From contig JAPJBO010000010.1 in NCBI GenBank assembly GCA_030068145.1, forward strand, positions 186,001-250,000: a DNA stretch of 64,000 nt, written 5' to 3'. The notes beneath the pieces were generated by a model. That model did not search any database. It saw only the letters and a list, made by a program, of their open reading frames with translations, and was not told where the DNA came from. The DNA comes from Diplonema papillatum. Lineage: Eukaryota; Euglenozoa; Diplonemea; Diplonemida; Diplonemidae. Both the position numbers and the translations under genes were made by a program. Positions 21,774 through 32,706 of this stretch are shown here, piece after piece (the first letter of the stretch is position 1; each line of letters starts with the position of its first letter).

Positions 21774-23519
21774 CTACGGCGGGCGCAAGTCGTTGCGCCG
21801 TGGGCGCGGAGCGAGCCGTGGCCCTGTCAAAGATGATTGTTGCACCGATGGTGGCGCAGCCGGGGGCGTTCTGACTGGCGGACGAGACCGCCTGGCAGGC
21901 GTGTGTTGGCACGTTGTTTCGCGGGCTCTCCTCCTTTTGGCAATAGCCCGCCCTATGGCGGCGGCTAGCATCTTGACAGAGAATCTCAACTCCCACTGAA
22001 CATAGGGTACGTCGTGCGGATATTCAGGCACGGCATCGTTCCAGCTGTTACGGGCGCAAATTGTTTCCAGCTTGCCCAACATCCACTCGGTCTTCCGTCC
22101 AGCCGCAAAGCGTGGGCGGTGGGTACAACCCGGCATAGCCGGCGCACCAAAACAGCGGAGGGAACAGACCCCCTGCCGCCACTTCCCAGGGAAGGAGGCG
22201 ACTCCTGAGTCGGCGCAGCACAGGTCGTTGATAGCTCGCATAAGGTACCCAATTTGCAGCCCCTTCTCGGCGAAGGTTCTCCCTGGGAGCTTCGAACGCG
22301 TAAATGCCTCAAAATCAAGCGCGAGTTCCACGCCTGTCGTCGGGAGAGGGTTGGAGCTGACCCATGATAGACTCCGCAGCCAGAAGACCAACGTCGCTGC
22401 GAAGCGGGTTCCGATGTTGGTCGTTAGCAACTTACGACTGTCCGTTGCTAAGTGTACGTCGTATTTCGTCGACGCACCTGAGGCGAGTTCCCAAGGGCGT
22501 GTTGCCGCAAGGCTCCGCTGCGCCTGCGCCATCTCGATTGAGATCGTACCGATCAGCCTCTGGATCTTCTCCAGGAGGTCAGGAGGGGTCCCGTAGGGGG
22601 GTATCCCTCTAATGCACAAGCACTGGGGCATGTCCCGGACCATCGCCTCAGCAATGCAAAACCGGGATCGCAGCTCGTTCCATCTACAACCTGGGCCCGG
22701 ACATTGCCAGTAGTAATGCCACAGGGTCCCCGTCGCACCGCTGTCGCAGAACTCGCAGTCGCCGCTCCCCGAACCCCACTTCCTGCGGCACCATTCCCGT
22801 GAGTACACCGCTCCCCCAATACATCGACTGATCGCGGAACTCAATTTGTGGTCCGTCGCGCGGTTCAGCCAAAGCCGATTCATGGCACGTACGTCCACCC
22901 CTCCTTCGATTCCGTCAAATCCTTGTCTCTGTGTGGTCAAGTAACGCCACGCGCGCAGACGCAGGCCCTCACGAAAGAGGTGTGGGGCTTCTTTACCGAG
23001 TAGCGACACGGGAGTCCCGTCGAAAGACAGGGACTGGAAGCTGTGCTGCGTGGCCCGTAGGAATCTTATCTCCCGCAGAAGATTAGCCATAAGACCTACG
23101 GGACCCTTGATAGACGAGTCGGCTCCCACGCGAAGGAGAGCGTCCATCCTCACCCGAAACCTCTCTTTCCCGTATTGTTTCACGAACGTGCGGAATAAGC
23201 TGAAACCTGAGGCGCATGCCGGATCACACAGGTGTGCTTTAGCAACCAGGGAGAGAACCGCAAGAGGGCTCTTCGCCCGGTTAGATCGAGGGATCACGCA
23301 AGCGGAGAGTGCCGTTCGGAGCGTTGAGCTGTTGACGAAGCCACCTGTTGTATTCGTGCAGTAGGCCGCCCCGTAATACGCGGAGGCTGCGATCGTCTGC
23401 ATTATGCGGAACTTCGTGCGATGCATGAGCGGCGCCGCCTCAAGTCTGGCCGCGGCCTCGACCGTGGCGTTGGCCCTGCGGTTGTCAACGGGTCCTTCAT
23501 TCAATTTCAATTTCAACAT
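21774..23519 (-). pseudogene. non-LTR retrotransposon (LINE) C-terminal fragment
   Basis: A 581-aa open frame starts MLKLKLNEGPVDN, but the catalytic reverse-transcriptase palm and any endonuclease are missing. The copy is therefore 5'-truncated. The N-terminal part (HRTKFRIMQTIAASAYYGAA) resembles the thumb/post-RT region of LINEs. The diagnostic feature is a C-terminal zinc knuckle, C-E-F-C near residue 255 followed by H-Y-Y-W-Q-C. Similar knuckles are typical of LINEs in protists. A CT-rich 3' tail follows. It lies inside the 5.9 kb element and was probably carried along. Confidence 0.7.
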
Positions 23520-23539
23520 TTGGAAACCGCACCCAGGTT

Positions 23540-24446
23540 AGACTTGGGGATACGGTGCTAAGGTTCCTTGTGCCTTCTCTTCATCCTTGGGGCGTTTGTT
23601 TGTTTTCTGTTTCCTTTCGTTCGTTCTTGGTATGGTTGTGGGGGGGTTCAGTGGGATTGTTTCTTGCCCGCCCTCCCCTTGTTTTTAGCCGCTGTTTTGG
23701 TAATGATGTCCTGGCGTGCCAGGCTTTACCAGTCGCGGTCGGTGTGTTTCCGGCGATTGTCGTGCAGTCAGTTGCCTGTGATAATAGTTTGTCAAGAGGA
23801 TTGCTTTGGTTCGCTGCTGATCTGCTGCTTGGCTCTGCGTGTTGTGTGCAGTGATGGTTTTTTTTCCTTGGTTTTGTTGTGGCTTCGTCCTTCGCTCGCC
23901 CTCCCTTTCCGGTGCGGTGTTCTGACGTCTTTTGGTAACCCTGGCGTGCCAGGTTTGCCTGTTGAGTCGGTCTTCCGTGTCGGTCGGGGGGGGTTTGCTT
24001 TCGCTTTGGCTTGCGGGTCTTTCCTGTTGTTGTCGGGCGCGTGGCGCTGTTTCGCTGCCGCTGCCCGTCCTGCTGCCTTCGCTCTTGTGGGTTGTTGTTG
24101 AGCGTGGTGCGTGTAGCACTGAAACGGGGGGTTAATACGTTGTCTGTTGTTTTGGCAGGACTCGGCTTCTCTTGCGTGCTTGGGGGGGGGGCGTTGTTAT
24201 TGGTTCTGGTTTTGTGGGACAAGGTAAGGGAAAGGTATTTCTTTTTCGGCAGTTGGTGGGGGGTATTTTTTGGTTTTGTTGTGCGGCTCTCCCTTCCGGG
24301 CGGTGTTCTGACTTCTGTTGGTAAACCCTGGCGTGCCAGGGTTTGCCTGTTGAGTCGGTCCTCCGCTTCGGTCGGGGGGGGCTGGTTTGGTGGCGCTATG
24401 CGTGTCGTCTGTCTACCTCTCGCTGTGACTTTTGTTTGCGGGGGCT
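23540..24446. repeat. T/G-rich degenerate repeats with a recurring palindrome
   Basis: CCTGGCGTGCCAGG occurs three times (about 23710, 23940 and 24328), each followed by similar sequence (GTTTGCCTGTTGAGTCGGTC in two). The strand is very T/G-rich, and long open frames on it are compositional. No gene recognised. Confidence 0.6.
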
Positions 24447-24752
24447 GGGCGCTTCGCCTGCCTCTACTTTGTTCTTCCTTCCGGGGCCTTTGAGCTTGCT
24501 GCTTGTCTCTGTTTCGCTTTGCGGCGCTGTTGCGTGGTGCGGTCCGTTGGGCGCTTCGCCTGCCTCTACTTTGTTCTTCCTTCCGGGGCCTTTGAGCTTG
24601 CTGCTTGTCTCTGTTTCGCTTTGCGGCGCTGTTGCGTGGTGCGGTCCGTTGGGCGCTTCGCCTGCCTCTACTTTGTTCTTCCTTCCGGGGCCTTTGAGCT
24701 TGCTGCTTGTCTCTGTTTCGCTTTGCGGCGCTGTTGCGTGGTGCGGTCCGTT
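24447..24752 (+). repeat. three perfect tandem copies of a 102-bp unit
   Basis: Units start at 24447, 24549 and 24651 with GGGCGCTTCGCCTGCCTCTA and end GGTGCGGTCCGTT. The period is a multiple of three, so reading frames stay open across it. Identity appears complete, indicating recent amplification. Confidence 0.95.
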
Positions 24753-25128
24753 GGCCTGGTCGCTTCCGGCAGCGTCAGAAACACCGGGCTGGTGTTTCCG
24801 ACGCTGTTCTATCCCGTGCTCATTGTCCGCTCTCGGCCCGGAGGGTTGTCTTTTTTTGTTTTGGTTGCTAATGCACTGTTCTTGTGTTGCAGCTACCTAT
24901 CTGCCTCAGTGACCGCTCCAGTGCTCACTCTGCGTGGTGCGGTCCGTTGGCCAGGTCGTCTCCGGCAGTCGGAAACACCGGGCTGTGTTTCGACGCTGTT
25001 CTATCCCGTGCTCATTGTCCGCTCTCGGCCCGGAGGGTTGTCTTTTTTTGTTTTGGTTGCTAATGCACTGTTCTTGTGTTGCAGCTACCTATCTGCCTCA
25101 GTGACCGCTCCAGTGCTCACTCCACCCT
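24753..25128 (+). repeat. two tandem copies of a 175-200 bp unit containing a 3' splice-site-like sequence
   Basis: Copies at about 24753-24949 and 24950-25128 differ by small indels near the start. Each contains a T-run, GGTTGCTAATGCACTG (branch-point-like), then TTCTTGTGTTGCAG. Confidence 0.85.
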
Positions 25129-25232
25129 TTTGGACCTTCCTATGGTCAGGTGGGTGTGCTGTCGAAAAAAAAAAAAAAGACCTTTCATTCTTGGCCGACT
25201 GTTCAAAAAACTGTCTTTTTCAGTTTTTGCGC

Positions 25233-26150
25233 CTTTGATGTAACAGTGGTTTTCTGTGAAATTCGGCCCGTTACATTGGTGCAATAGTGGTTTTCCGTCA
25301 AATTCGGCCCATTACATTGATGTAACAGTGGTTTTCGGTCAAATTCTGCCCATTACATCGATGTAACAGTGGTTTTCCGTCAGATTCTGCCCATTACATC
25401 GATGTAACAGTGGTTTTCGGTCAAATTTGGGCCATTACATTGATGTAACAGTGGTTTTCCGTCAAATTTGGGCCATTACATTGACAGTGGTTTTCCGTCA
25501 GATTCTGCCCATTACATCGATGTAACAGTGGTTTTCCGTCAAATTCTGCCCATTACATCGATGTAACAGTGGTTTTCCGTCAAATTTGGGCCATTACATT
25601 GATGTAACAGTGGTTTTCGGTCAAATTTGGCCCATTACATTGATGTAACAGTGGTTTTCCGTCAAATTCTGCCCATTACATCGATGTAACAGTGGTTTTC
25701 CGTCAAATTTGGCCCATTACATTGATGTAACAGTGGTTTTCCGTCAGATTCTGCCCATTACATTGATGTAACAGTGGTTTTCGGTCAAATTCTGCCCATT
25801 ACATTGATGTAACAGTGGTTTTCCGTCAAATTCTGCCCATTACATCGATGTAACAGTGGTTTTCCGTCAAATTTGGGCCATTACATTGATGTAACAGTGG
25901 TTTTCCGTCAAATTTGGGCCATTACATTGATGTAACAGTGGTTTTCCGTCAGATTCTGCCCATTACATCGATGTAACAGTGGTTTTCGGTCAGATTTGGG
26001 CCATTACATTGATGTAACAGTGGTTTTCTGTGAAATTCGGCCCATTACAGTGATGTAACAGTGGTTTTCCGCCAGATTTGGCCCATTACATTGATGTAAC
26101 AGCGGTTTTCGGTCAGATTTGGGCCATTACATTGATGCAACAGTGGGTTT
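25233..26150 (-). repeat. 41-bp minisatellite, right arm (about 22 units), inverted to left arm
   Basis: Unit core read on plus: GTAACAGTGGTTTTCCGTCA then AATTTGGGCCATTACATTGA. This is the reverse complement of the left-arm unit. One unit near 25480 has an internal deletion. Confidence 0.95.
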
Positions 26151-26310
26151 CCGTCGGAAAATCTTCATGCAGTTTGGGGAAAAAATATTCCCACCAGAGG
26201 GGGGGGGGGGGACCAAAATTTTGGCGAGAGTAGTGGGCAGTTGGCCCGCCCGGGTAATAATCCGCTGTCCCTTGGCGAAGAAATATTTTTTACCCATGCG
26301 GGATAATCCC

Positions 26311-26320
26311 TGCAAGGCTC
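26311..26320 (+). repeat. target-site duplication, right
   Basis: TGCAAGGCTC, identical to 20365-20374. Confidence 0.8.
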
Positions 26321-27578
26321 TCGCAGCACTACTATTCCGGATCAACCTCGGCTTTGGCTGCGTGTGCCGAAACCGTCACCGCTCGGGCCTGCTTCTTTTC
26401 GGAATGCTAGCTGGTTGGGGGCTGCACTGGACGACGCGCGCAAAGATTGTTCGGAATGAGAGCGGCTGGGAATATAGAAAGCCGGAAGTCGAAGAACTCT
26501 GGGAATGGAACGGTAAGGGAACGATACGGGGCAAGTTCGCGCTCTAATTACGGCCAGGTGCTTCCGGAGCATGTGTCGCCTGACCTATTCCAATTTGTTG
26601 TGGCGGATGCAAACCGGACTGTATGTCACCAGCCCCGGCCACAAGTACTCTGCAGGAATTCAACCTCTCAAGTGTCTCCCGGACAGCTGCATTGGATGCT
26701 TCCGGAGCCTTGTGTTGACTGTCTCAAGTTTTCTTGTGCTCGTCTCTGGCAGCTGGCTTTTTTGCGTTTCATCTTTGTGGTTAGCTATCCTGGGACAAAC
26801 TTCGAAGCTCGCAGGAATTATTAGTTAGTTGATAAATCCTGACGAGAAGCCTGAATACCGCACAGGACCGTAAACTATATTTCACCGTCCCAACACACCC
26901 GCTTCAACTAAACCAGGGTCCTGAGCTCATGTTGACAATTCAGACGGCTAGAAGGTACACGATTCGTCGCCTAAGAACAGAATGTAGCTAATATTCTGTG
27001 CTTCCAAATCGCAACTACTCACAAAAAGGATTGCAGCCCTGTGTTGACGAAGCCTAGTGTATCGCTCTCTCTCGCATCTGAATTGAAAGCTGCTGTTCTT
27101 CGTTCGGAACACTGGCGTCCTGCGCTGTCCTACGACATCTGCGTGCGGTCCATCAGAACTTATCGGACAGTCCTTAGAACCGAACATGTGTGCGGAATTC
27201 TGCTTCCCCAGAGCCGCGTCGCGTTTCGGGGGCGAATCTTAGTTTAACGCTCAGACAGAACACTGTTTCTCTTGCACGTTTGATGCCGGCAGCGGTAGGG
27301 GGTGCTCTGCAGCACTTCCCGTCGGCTCTTTTTGGCTAACTGCCTTGTCTTTGTTCCAGCACCCGAAACCTGCAACGCGCAAACGTAACGCCCGCCGGAA
27401 ACCGGCGCAGCCGCGAACAAGCAGAGACGCCCCACATCCATGCGTGCTGAGACGCAAGACGCCTCGGGTTTGATGGAGTATCGATGACCCTTCGGCCACC
27501 GGCCTACGGGACCGAAAAAAGAAGAACGCGAAAAAAGAGGGCCCGTCGCGAACCGACGCAGCAGGCACGCCCCTGCCT
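26321..27578. other. no gene recognised
   Basis: Flank of the 5.9 kb element and 3' flank of the poly-Q gene. A short block near 27253-27290 (AGAACACTG-TTTCTC) resembles one at 30013-30047 on the other side of that gene. Confidence 0.5.
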
Positions 27579-30036
27579 TCAAGTGCGAGCGCGTTTGCTC
27601 GCCTTTTCATCCTCGAGCTCTGCCTTCCTTTTCTTCAGCTCTCGGAACTTGTCGGCGATGACGGAGTTGCGCGCGTTGACCGCTTCGAGCACTTTCATCT
27701 GTTGGTTGTGTATGGCCTTGATGGACGAGATGACTCTGATGCCACGCTGCTGGCGGGAATTCTCCGCACACTGCACCAAGTCGTTGATGACTGTCGATTC
27801 TCTTTTTGTCGTTTTCATGCCACTTCGCACAAGTCGTGTGAACTCCCAAAAGATCTAAGACACGTGAGGAACGCGGAAGACGCACCGCACTAACAAGAAC
27901 ACAGCGAGCGCAGAGGTTCTGTCGCCCGTCCTGATAGCCTTTTGGTCACGTACGATTCCATCGTGTCAAGGAAAGGGACACACCTCCTTTGCCGTCATTG
28001 CCGTAATGACCTTAAACAGGGCGTCTTGCTGGTCGACGACGGTTGACAACGCGGTGTCTGCTTCTAATACAATACCTTTCCACTCGAGGTACGCCCCAAT
28101 GTGAAATTCCAGGATGCCTGCTTCGATGTTCTGTCAGAGATGAAGGTTTTTAGAGTGCAATCACACACACTTTTGCTGGAGATAGTTCAAAGGAGCTCAA
28201 ACGAAATGGGAATAGAAACCGGTGAATCTTTCTGCCCGCACTCTAGTAGTTGGCCGCGTTAGGGTGGCGTGAGTCGAAGGAGATGAGAAATGTACACACC
28301 CATTTTTTGATCTCGTCTCGGTACTGGGTGTCGCTTTCTAACTTCTGTTCCATCATGTCTTCATATTGATTCTTAACGCGAGACGCAGCACTTGCGGCGA
28401 CGTTCGACTTGATCTTCAGGTCGACCACAGCTTGCGCAAGACTCGCCTCCGCTGCGGCGAGGCCAGCCTGGGCTTGCTTCTCGGTTTCTTGGCGCAGAGC
28501 CAATTCCTTCGCCACGCCTTCTTCGTCTGCGACCATTCTTTCCGCCTCTCGCTTGAGGGCATCGATGGAGCGGAGAACGTCCTCGCGAGCTTTTTGCATA
28601 ACGCTGTCACGCACTTCTTCCGGGAGGTCGGACAGTGTCGTTCTCTTCTTCTTTTCCTCGCCTCTGAGGGTGCGTAAGGTCTTCGGATCAGCCACCGGCT
28701 GCTGCGAGGGGCTGCCGGGTGGCGCTGCGTCGGCCGCGCGTTTTGTGTCGAGGACAGTGTGCGACCACTGGCCCGAGAGGGAGAATGGGCCCTCCTTCAG
28801 CTGGGCCGCCGTCGGCCGCACCGGCGTCGCGACGTCGAAGGGGTTCTTCGTCGCTTGTTTCGATGCGTCCGGCTGACCGGCCGGGGGTTGCGCTTCCGCT
28901 TGCTTCTGCTGCTGCTGCGTTGCTTCCGCGTTTAGCGGCTGTTCGTGCTGGCGTTCGAGCGCTCGGTTCCCGCCGTGCGGCTCCTCTCCTTCATGATGAC
29001 GGTGGTCGTGTTGAAGGTGTTGTTCTTGTTGTTGTTGTTGTTGTTGTTTTTGTTGTTCTTGTTGTTGATACTGTTTTCGCTGTTCTTGCTCTTGTTCCTG
29101 CTGTTTTTGCAGCCGCTGCTGCTGCTGCTGCTGCTGCTGCCGTTGTTGTTGCTGCCGCTGCTGCTTCGCTTGCTGGTGCTGCAGCTCCTGCTGTTCTTGC
29201 TGCTGCTGGAGCTCCGCCTGCTGTTGCCGGTGCATTTGCTCTTGCTGCTGCTGCTGCTGCTGCTGCAGGAGGCCGAGCCCAAGACCAAGGGTCGACTGCG
29301 GGATGCCCATTGACGGCGGCAGGCCCGGCACCGCCGGCGTGGTCGGGACGAGAGCCTTCAGAACGGACGAGAACACAGCGCTTCTCTTGTTCGCGAGAGC
29401 CTCGTCCAGCGCGTGCGCGTCCCCGCGGAGCACGGGGCGGCCGGCCAGGTCTTTGGACGGGCTGCGGGGCAGCGGAACCCCGGCCCGCAGCGCAGCATCG
29501 GCCGCACGCTTCTTCTCGAGAAGAGATACGAGGGGCGACAGCCCGCCAGGACCGACCCCCCCCATGCCCGGGAGACCCCCCACGACCACCCCCGGCAGGC
29601 CAAGCCCGCCCATGCCGATGCCTGGCGGCAGGCCGCCGAGGCCGGCGGGGCCCTGCTGCGGGGGGAACCTGCCGCGTGGAAACCCGCCGCCGCCCGGGGG
29701 CAGCCCAGCCGCCGCCGGCGCGAGCCCACCGCCGGCCTTCGCGTAGTCGGAGAACGGCAGCGGCAGCGCCGCCCGCGGCGGGTCTACCCGGGAAGGCGGC
29801 AGGTTCGGCTTCGCGCTGCTTTTGCTGCCGCCGCCGCCGCCGCTCGCCAGCTGCGCGCCTGGCTGCGGGGGTATGTCGAGGTGATACCCAAGGCCGCTGC
29901 ATTTTTTTTGGGTTGCATGTTTTTTTTTTGAATTTTTTTTTCTGCGCGGTTCCCGCAGGGCATAATGATGCTGGGGGGGCAAAAGGTGGAGGATGTCGTA
30001 GTTCAGTGTTAGGGCAGAACACTGCCTCTCGCGCAT
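27579..30036 (-). CDS. poly-Gln / coiled-coil protein, three exons
   Basis: Proposed exons are 30036-28300, 28130-27984 and 27854-27579, joined in phase 0, giving about 719 aa. Both introns (169 and 129 bp) start GTGTGT and end AG; the third exon uses the CTTAG acceptor rather than GGGAG 12 nt later. Order of regions: basic N-terminus; Gly/Pro-rich segment (about 55-185); Gln-rich tract (about 260-345); then a long heptad-like coiled coil (from EEVRDSVMQKAREDVLRSI through MMEQKLESDTQYRDEIKKW) that continues into exons 2 and 3 (NIEAGILEFHIGAYLEWKGI). It ends with a basic coil (FRELKKRKAELEDEKASK). It looks like a nuclear or scaffold protein; no family recognised. An earlier start in another exon cannot be excluded. 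Confidence 0.7.
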
Positions 30037-32706
30037 GTTTAATGCTAGCAAAAAGTCTCTTCCGAAGGAGAGATGCTGGATTGATGAGTAAAAAGGGGGG
30101 AGGGAAACGAGCCGCGATTGCTCGGCGCGAGAAAAGCTCCCGACGTCTGTGTGGCACTCAGCTTTGGCAAGACCACAATACGAGGTTGCGTCTCGGTTTC
30201 GCGCACCGAAAAGCTGGCCACATTGTGGTGCTCAAAGCGATGACGCAAGACTTCCCCTCCCGTAGGGGTGACGGTGAGCGAAGTTTGCACGGGCTGGGGC
30301 AGCACATTTTCTTTAGAACATTTCCGGGGGGTGCATTCGGGGTTTTGCACGGAACGAAACAGCGAATGGTAACAAACATACGAAGAACGAGGATAAAGGA
30401 TTCTCGTTCTTCGCGTGCATATTATTAGCGCTTTTGGTCGTATTCGCCTAGTTTTCTCATGTGCAGCCGTTTGTTCCCGAAATGTTCCTTCCGAAAGTAC
30501 AACAGAACTACTAATAAAAGAAACCCGTTCGAAAAGCTCTTCCTAGCGTTTTCTGTCTTCCTGCAAAAAAAACAGTCAGTGGGTGCTAGCTGAATACCTG
30601 TCGCAACAGGGCGAACACACAGCTGAACGACATTTCTTTCACTTTTATTTTGTTCTTTTTGAGCAGTACGGCCAGCCGATGGTTTTGCTCCGAGTGTCGA
30701 AAGGCTCTGCTTTTCCATTTTTTCTCTTCTTCGTGGCCTTTTTTCCTGTCGCCCGGCTAACACTGCAGTGGGGTTCAAAGAATTCTTGGTTGAACGAAGC
30801 GGCAAACTGCCTCGCGGGGGGAACAGGTTTGAGGTCGGCTAGGGTGTGAAGAACCATCGACCCGCAGACGTTGAAGGTCAATTCGAAGACAAGCGGACAT
30901 TCGTGATGAAACAGAGGCGTACACGGGGACCTCGTTTTCAGAGCCAGAACGCGCAGCTTCGAAACGGCGGGATTCTGACAGCGATGCAGGTCCGGCTGGG
31001 TGGATATCGAGGACGGACCCTCGACGATGCTACCGTCTCCACGTTGCAACGACTGCACAAGCAACGACTGCCGTCGCACCGGGCGAGAGTGGAGTTGGAT
31101 GAATAGGGATTCATCTAACGGCGGGGGTCGAAGACAGGTGGCCACTGCATGTTGTTCCTCCACGGTGTTGCTATGTCAGACGACTCCCGACACGTGGGAG
31201 GCGTGCGCTTCTTCCTGCACGTCTCGCCGCTTCGTATCGATTCCTTCCCCTTCGGGGTCACGAAAACAGAGCCGCGGGCATCCTTTTCCCCCTCTTCGGT
31301 CCGACAACGGCCTCTGCTGACCCCGCGTCGAGAACAAGCATCCCGCACACGCTGCGAAGCCGGCTCGGATGTCACTCGCAGTCTCCCCCAGTCACACCAT
31401 TTGTGCCTTGATTTATTTTCTCTTCGTCCTCGTCTTCTTCTTTGTTCTTTGCTGCCAGGTGCAACTATTTTGCTTACTTTCTCTTTTTTTCGTGTATCTC
31501 TGGGAGGTCGGGCGATACAAGTTCGAAAATGGTAGCAATCGAAACTTGATAATGGCACAGGCTAATCAAGCAACAACACACAACTTCAAGTCAGTGCAAG
31601 CTCGCAAGAGCTTCTGCCCGATCATATCGACCCGGCTGACTGTAACGGGTAACGGGGAACTAGGGTCCGCTTCCAGAGAGGGAGCTAACGCTGTCTGTCA
31701 TTTGCAACGAGCGGGTCTCTGGCAGTCATGTGCACACGTGTCCGGAAGAAAAGGGGGAGTAACGAAAGGTAGCATTCCGGAGGTGTGGTGTCGTAGAATG
31801 CAACCGTGAAAACCGCAATCCGGTCGCTTCCTTTTGATGATGAAAGCTGACACGAACGCTGTTTTGCTTCTGACGACAGAATCGACAAGCCGGTACATCA
31901 CCCGTCGCCGGCGTGAAAGGCTGAAACCGTCGCCAGGCCAAATGGCGAGACAACCCCGCAGCTTCACGTTTTGTGTGTCCGCATGCTTTCTTGCATGACG
32001 AGAGGTCGCTTCTTCTGTCATTACTGCAAAATGGCGTCGTTGATGCGATGGATGTTTAGACCCCGCATCGAAGGGTATTTGCTTGAAAGGAGGTCAAAAA
32101 AAAAAACAACTTGAGGGCAGGGGGTGAGGGAAGGATGGGGGAGGCGCGCGACTCTTGCATCTGCGATTCGGTGTAAATGGGCAATAATTAGTATGGCACA
32201 TTCTTTTGCTTGTGCGCACTAACGGTACTCGCCTGCTTTGGTAAGTTGCATGTAGTACCAACAATGCCTTGTCACCCAAAAATAAAATTCGTGTTCTCCG
32301 AAATTCAAGGCATCAATACTCCGAAGAAAGTGTGAAACGGGGTTTTGCCGAGAGGCTTTTCGTGGTATTCTGCAGAAGACCTTGAGAGGATCTCGCTGAG
32401 CACTTTGTTCGTTAAACTGCTGCCGACGCGTATTCGTGGCCGTACCAATGGGAAGCAATTGCTGGGTACTCGCAAACAAGACTAGTATCGTACGTGTGCT
32501 GTTTGACCGCGTGGCGAAAGCCGCTGGTGGACTTGTGAGCCAGTCCACCAGGTGTATCCTGGGACTGAATTCGAAGCCGTTTGCTTTACCTGCTGGTCCA
32601 TCGGGGTCTGTGCCCACGGGCCGCAAACTTCACGGCGCACCGGAGACCCCGGGCGGACTGGCTCACCGCCCGCCGATTGTTGGGTGGGAACAGTAGACGA
32701 ACATAC
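30037..32706. other. no gene recognised; R2 copy near left edge
   Basis: 5' flank of the poly-Q gene and probable 3' part of the Plus3 gene. ORFs on both strands lack motifs. One or more 3' exons of the Plus3 gene should lie here on the minus strand but could not be identified. Confidence 0.45.
30457..30520 (+). repeat. dispersed repeat R2
   Basis: TTTTCTCATGTGCAGCCGTT and CCGAAATGTTCCTTCCG. Related copies lie at 48539, 61590 and 62878. Confidence 0.7.

Larger units (their letters stand above)
20375..26310. mobile_element. 5.9 kb element with 10-bp target duplication and inverted minisatellite arms
   Basis: The direct repeat TGCAAGGCTC occurs at 20365-20374 and 26311-26320. Immediately inside, the ends are imperfect inverted repeats (left CAGGGGTTATTCC; right, reversed, GGGATTATCCC). 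Further in, CGGATTATTACCCGGG is exactly inverted (20705-20720 versus 26249-26264), next to G-runs on both sides. Beyond that, 41-bp minisatellite arrays are inverted relative to each other. A 9-11 bp duplication is what Mutator-like transposases leave; no transposase is present inside. The cargo is a truncated LINE, a tRNA-like sequence and GC-rich tandem repeats. It is best read as a large non-autonomous foldback or Mutator-type element. Confidence 0.75.

Noticed and set aside
23581..24222. 213-aa minus-strand ORF and T/G-rich plus-strand ORFs in the 5.9 kb element
   Set aside because: Biased base composition keeps frames open; no motif and no conservation across the internal repeats except where the repeat period is a multiple of three.
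20970..26150. CRISPR-like arrays
   Set aside because: The 41-bp units are contiguous with no unique spacers, and the genome is eukaryotic; these are minisatellites.
28719..30428. 569-aa plus-strand ORF opposite the poly-Q gene
   Set aside because: Composition follows the CAG/GCC repeats; the minus strand gives a coherent coiled coil across spliced exons.
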